Source of the DNA: Bacteroidota bacterium
GTDB taxonomy: Bacteria > Bacteroidota > Rhodothermia > Balneolales > Balneolaceae
Reading direction: 5' to 3'
Length of the DNA: 6,375 bases
Assembly: GCA_024635465.1 (NCBI GenBank)
Contig: JAGXIS010000187.1
Coordinates: 1 to 6,375 of the forward strand
The notes below the pieces were generated by a model that was not told the DNA's origin, ran no database searches, and saw nothing but the letters and a program-made list of their open reading frames with translations. The number at the start of each line of letters is the position of its first letter. The stretch's first letter is position 1. Made by a program: the position numbers and the translations under genes. This document shows positions 5,375 through 6,375 of the stretch, piece after piece.

Positions 5375-6375
5375 CTAATTCCAAAAGAGGAGCGAATAAA
5401 CTGGACCATCACCCACCGTTAAATCAGGCAAGTCTTCATCAGATACTTCATTAAACTGAACGCGTGAAGTACCCGATGCAATAAATGTGGAGCTTATAAT
5501 GGAACCATAGATTATGCTTGACCCAGACATAGATACATGAGCATTGGGTGCGTAAATCACTCTTGAGTTCGCTGAAGCAGCACCACTAATGGTAATATTA
5601 TTTCCACCATATATGAGTGACCCTTTTAAAGAGTTCGAGCCCGATATGTTCACGTCCGCTGACTCTACAAAAATTCCACCGTTGTACTCTGTTGATCCGG
5701 CAAAGTTCAAATTTGTTGTCCCGCCATAGTTGATAAAAAAATCGTTTACATCTCCGCTATTATTGATCGTACTGCTTCCAGACATTATGAAATTATCTTC
5801 AATGATAATGGTTAGCGATCCTGATCCGGTTACATGAACATGACCTTGAATAATATTGAAATCTCCAACGTGAAGCGTATTCTTACCATCCACTTCAATC
5901 GTTAAATGTGTGTCGCTTGTCACATTTACCTCGGGTATGAAATATCCATTATACTCATTCAATTCTAGAGTCCTGGGAGTAGAACCACTCACATAAACAG
6001 AAGCCCCATATGTATCTTTAGGGGGATATTCGGGAAATAGTGGCATGGGGTAGTTTAATTCCTCGCCCATCACTTCTACACCCAAACCGACATTTCCAGA
6101 ATGATTAAGTTCATCCACAACAAGATCCGGATTTCCTCCCGGTCCGATATAGAGGGTGCTGTCTATCTTTGTCGACCACTCTAATACAACCGCATCCATT
6201 TCTGTGCTATTTGTTGAGGCATGACCTTGTATGGCTGCACTTCCTTGAAGTTCTATAGAACCCTCTGAATGAACTGCAGATGTAAATTGCGGATTCCATG
6301 GAGGTATTACTTCCAGTAATCCGGCACTAGTCATAGAGGTTTTCCCTTCAAAATCACCGGTTATTGAAACTATCA
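5375..6375 (-). CDS. Repetitive beta-rich pilus-associated protein, DUF7305/PilX-like (5' partial)
   Basis: The protein is probably exported, with a beta-solenoid-like body. The frame has no stop up to the window edge: 13 residues (IVSITGDFEGKTS) precede the first ATG at 6334 in frame, so the true start and any pilin-like membrane helix or signal peptide lie outside. Numbering from that ATG, 20-45 carry short Gly/Ser turns (SIELQGSAAIQGHAS), 120-170 are strand-rich, and from about 150 to 295 turns such as TGSGSLT, MSGSSTI, ISGSNSL, ISGAASA, MSGSSII and ASGTSRV recur about every 20 residues, typical of a right-handed beta helix. The protein ends hydrophobically (SLLFWN). DUF7305 proteins, which often carry a PilX-type N-terminus and a solenoid, fit this layout including an aromatic end; the match is from memory. 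Polymer-forming bactofilin-like or adhesin roles are alternatives. It lies upstream of, and in the same direction as, the two small pilin-like genes. Confidence 0.72.
   Translation of the reverse strand, partial: IVSITGDFEGKTSMTSAGLLEVIPPWNPQFTSAVHSEGSIELQGSAAIQGHASTNSTEMDAVVLEWSTKIDSTLYIGPGGNPDLVVDELNHSGNVGLGVEVMGEELNYPMPLFPEYPPKDTYGASVYVSGSTPRTLELNEYNGYFIPEVNVTSDTHLTIEVDGKNTLHVGDFNIIQGHVHVTGSGSLTIIIEDNFIMSGSSTINNSGDVNDFFINYGGTTNLNFAGSTEYNGGIFVESADVNISGSNSLKGSLIYGGNNITISGAASANSRVIYAPNAHVSMSGSSIIYGSIISSTFIASGTSRVQFNEVSDEDLPDLTVGDGPVYSLLFWN

Overview
The window carries two convergent blocks of a type IV pilus or type II secretion-like envelope machine. The moderately AT-rich DNA, the near absence of Shine-Dalgarno sequences in the plus-strand operon, and the protein style (a pilin-like protein starting MATGQT, SPOR and DUF7305-like domains) suggest a marine Balneolota/Rhodothermota or related Bacteroidota-group bacterium. 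This assignment is an inference from style only; there is no rRNA or other marker gene here.

Left block, plus strand, 1-3614. Three tightly packed genes (gaps of 11 and 19 bp) look like a compressed pilMNOPQ operon. The first is a 5'-truncated fusion of the end of a PilM-like actin-fold domain, a PilN-like membrane protein and a C-terminal SPOR domain. The second is a PilO-like protein whose C-terminus resembles the PilP/GspC homology-region domain. The third is a short secretin with one N-terminal domain and the outer-membrane beta domain. Together they would make the inner-membrane alignment platform, a peptidoglycan contact and the outer-membrane pore. No ATPases, prepilin peptidase or PilC-like platform protein lie in the window.

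Middle, 3615-4029. This is an intergenic stretch with no convincing gene. It holds an imperfect direct repeat of about 26 bp and ends in a perfect 19-bp inverted repeat flanked by A and T runs, which should terminate transcription from both sides.

Right block, minus strand, 6375-4030. Read in the direction of transcription: a 5'-truncated repetitive beta-rich protein (DUF7305/PilX-like), a 388-bp AT-rich gap, a small single-pass protein of PilV-like style, and another of PilW/GspJ-like style. They are best read as atypical minor-pilin-like subunits or a tip/adhesin complex used by the machine of the left block. Neither complete small protein shows the classical G-F-x-x-x-E prepilin cleavage motif. 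The functional link between the two blocks is inferred from adjacency and family resemblance.
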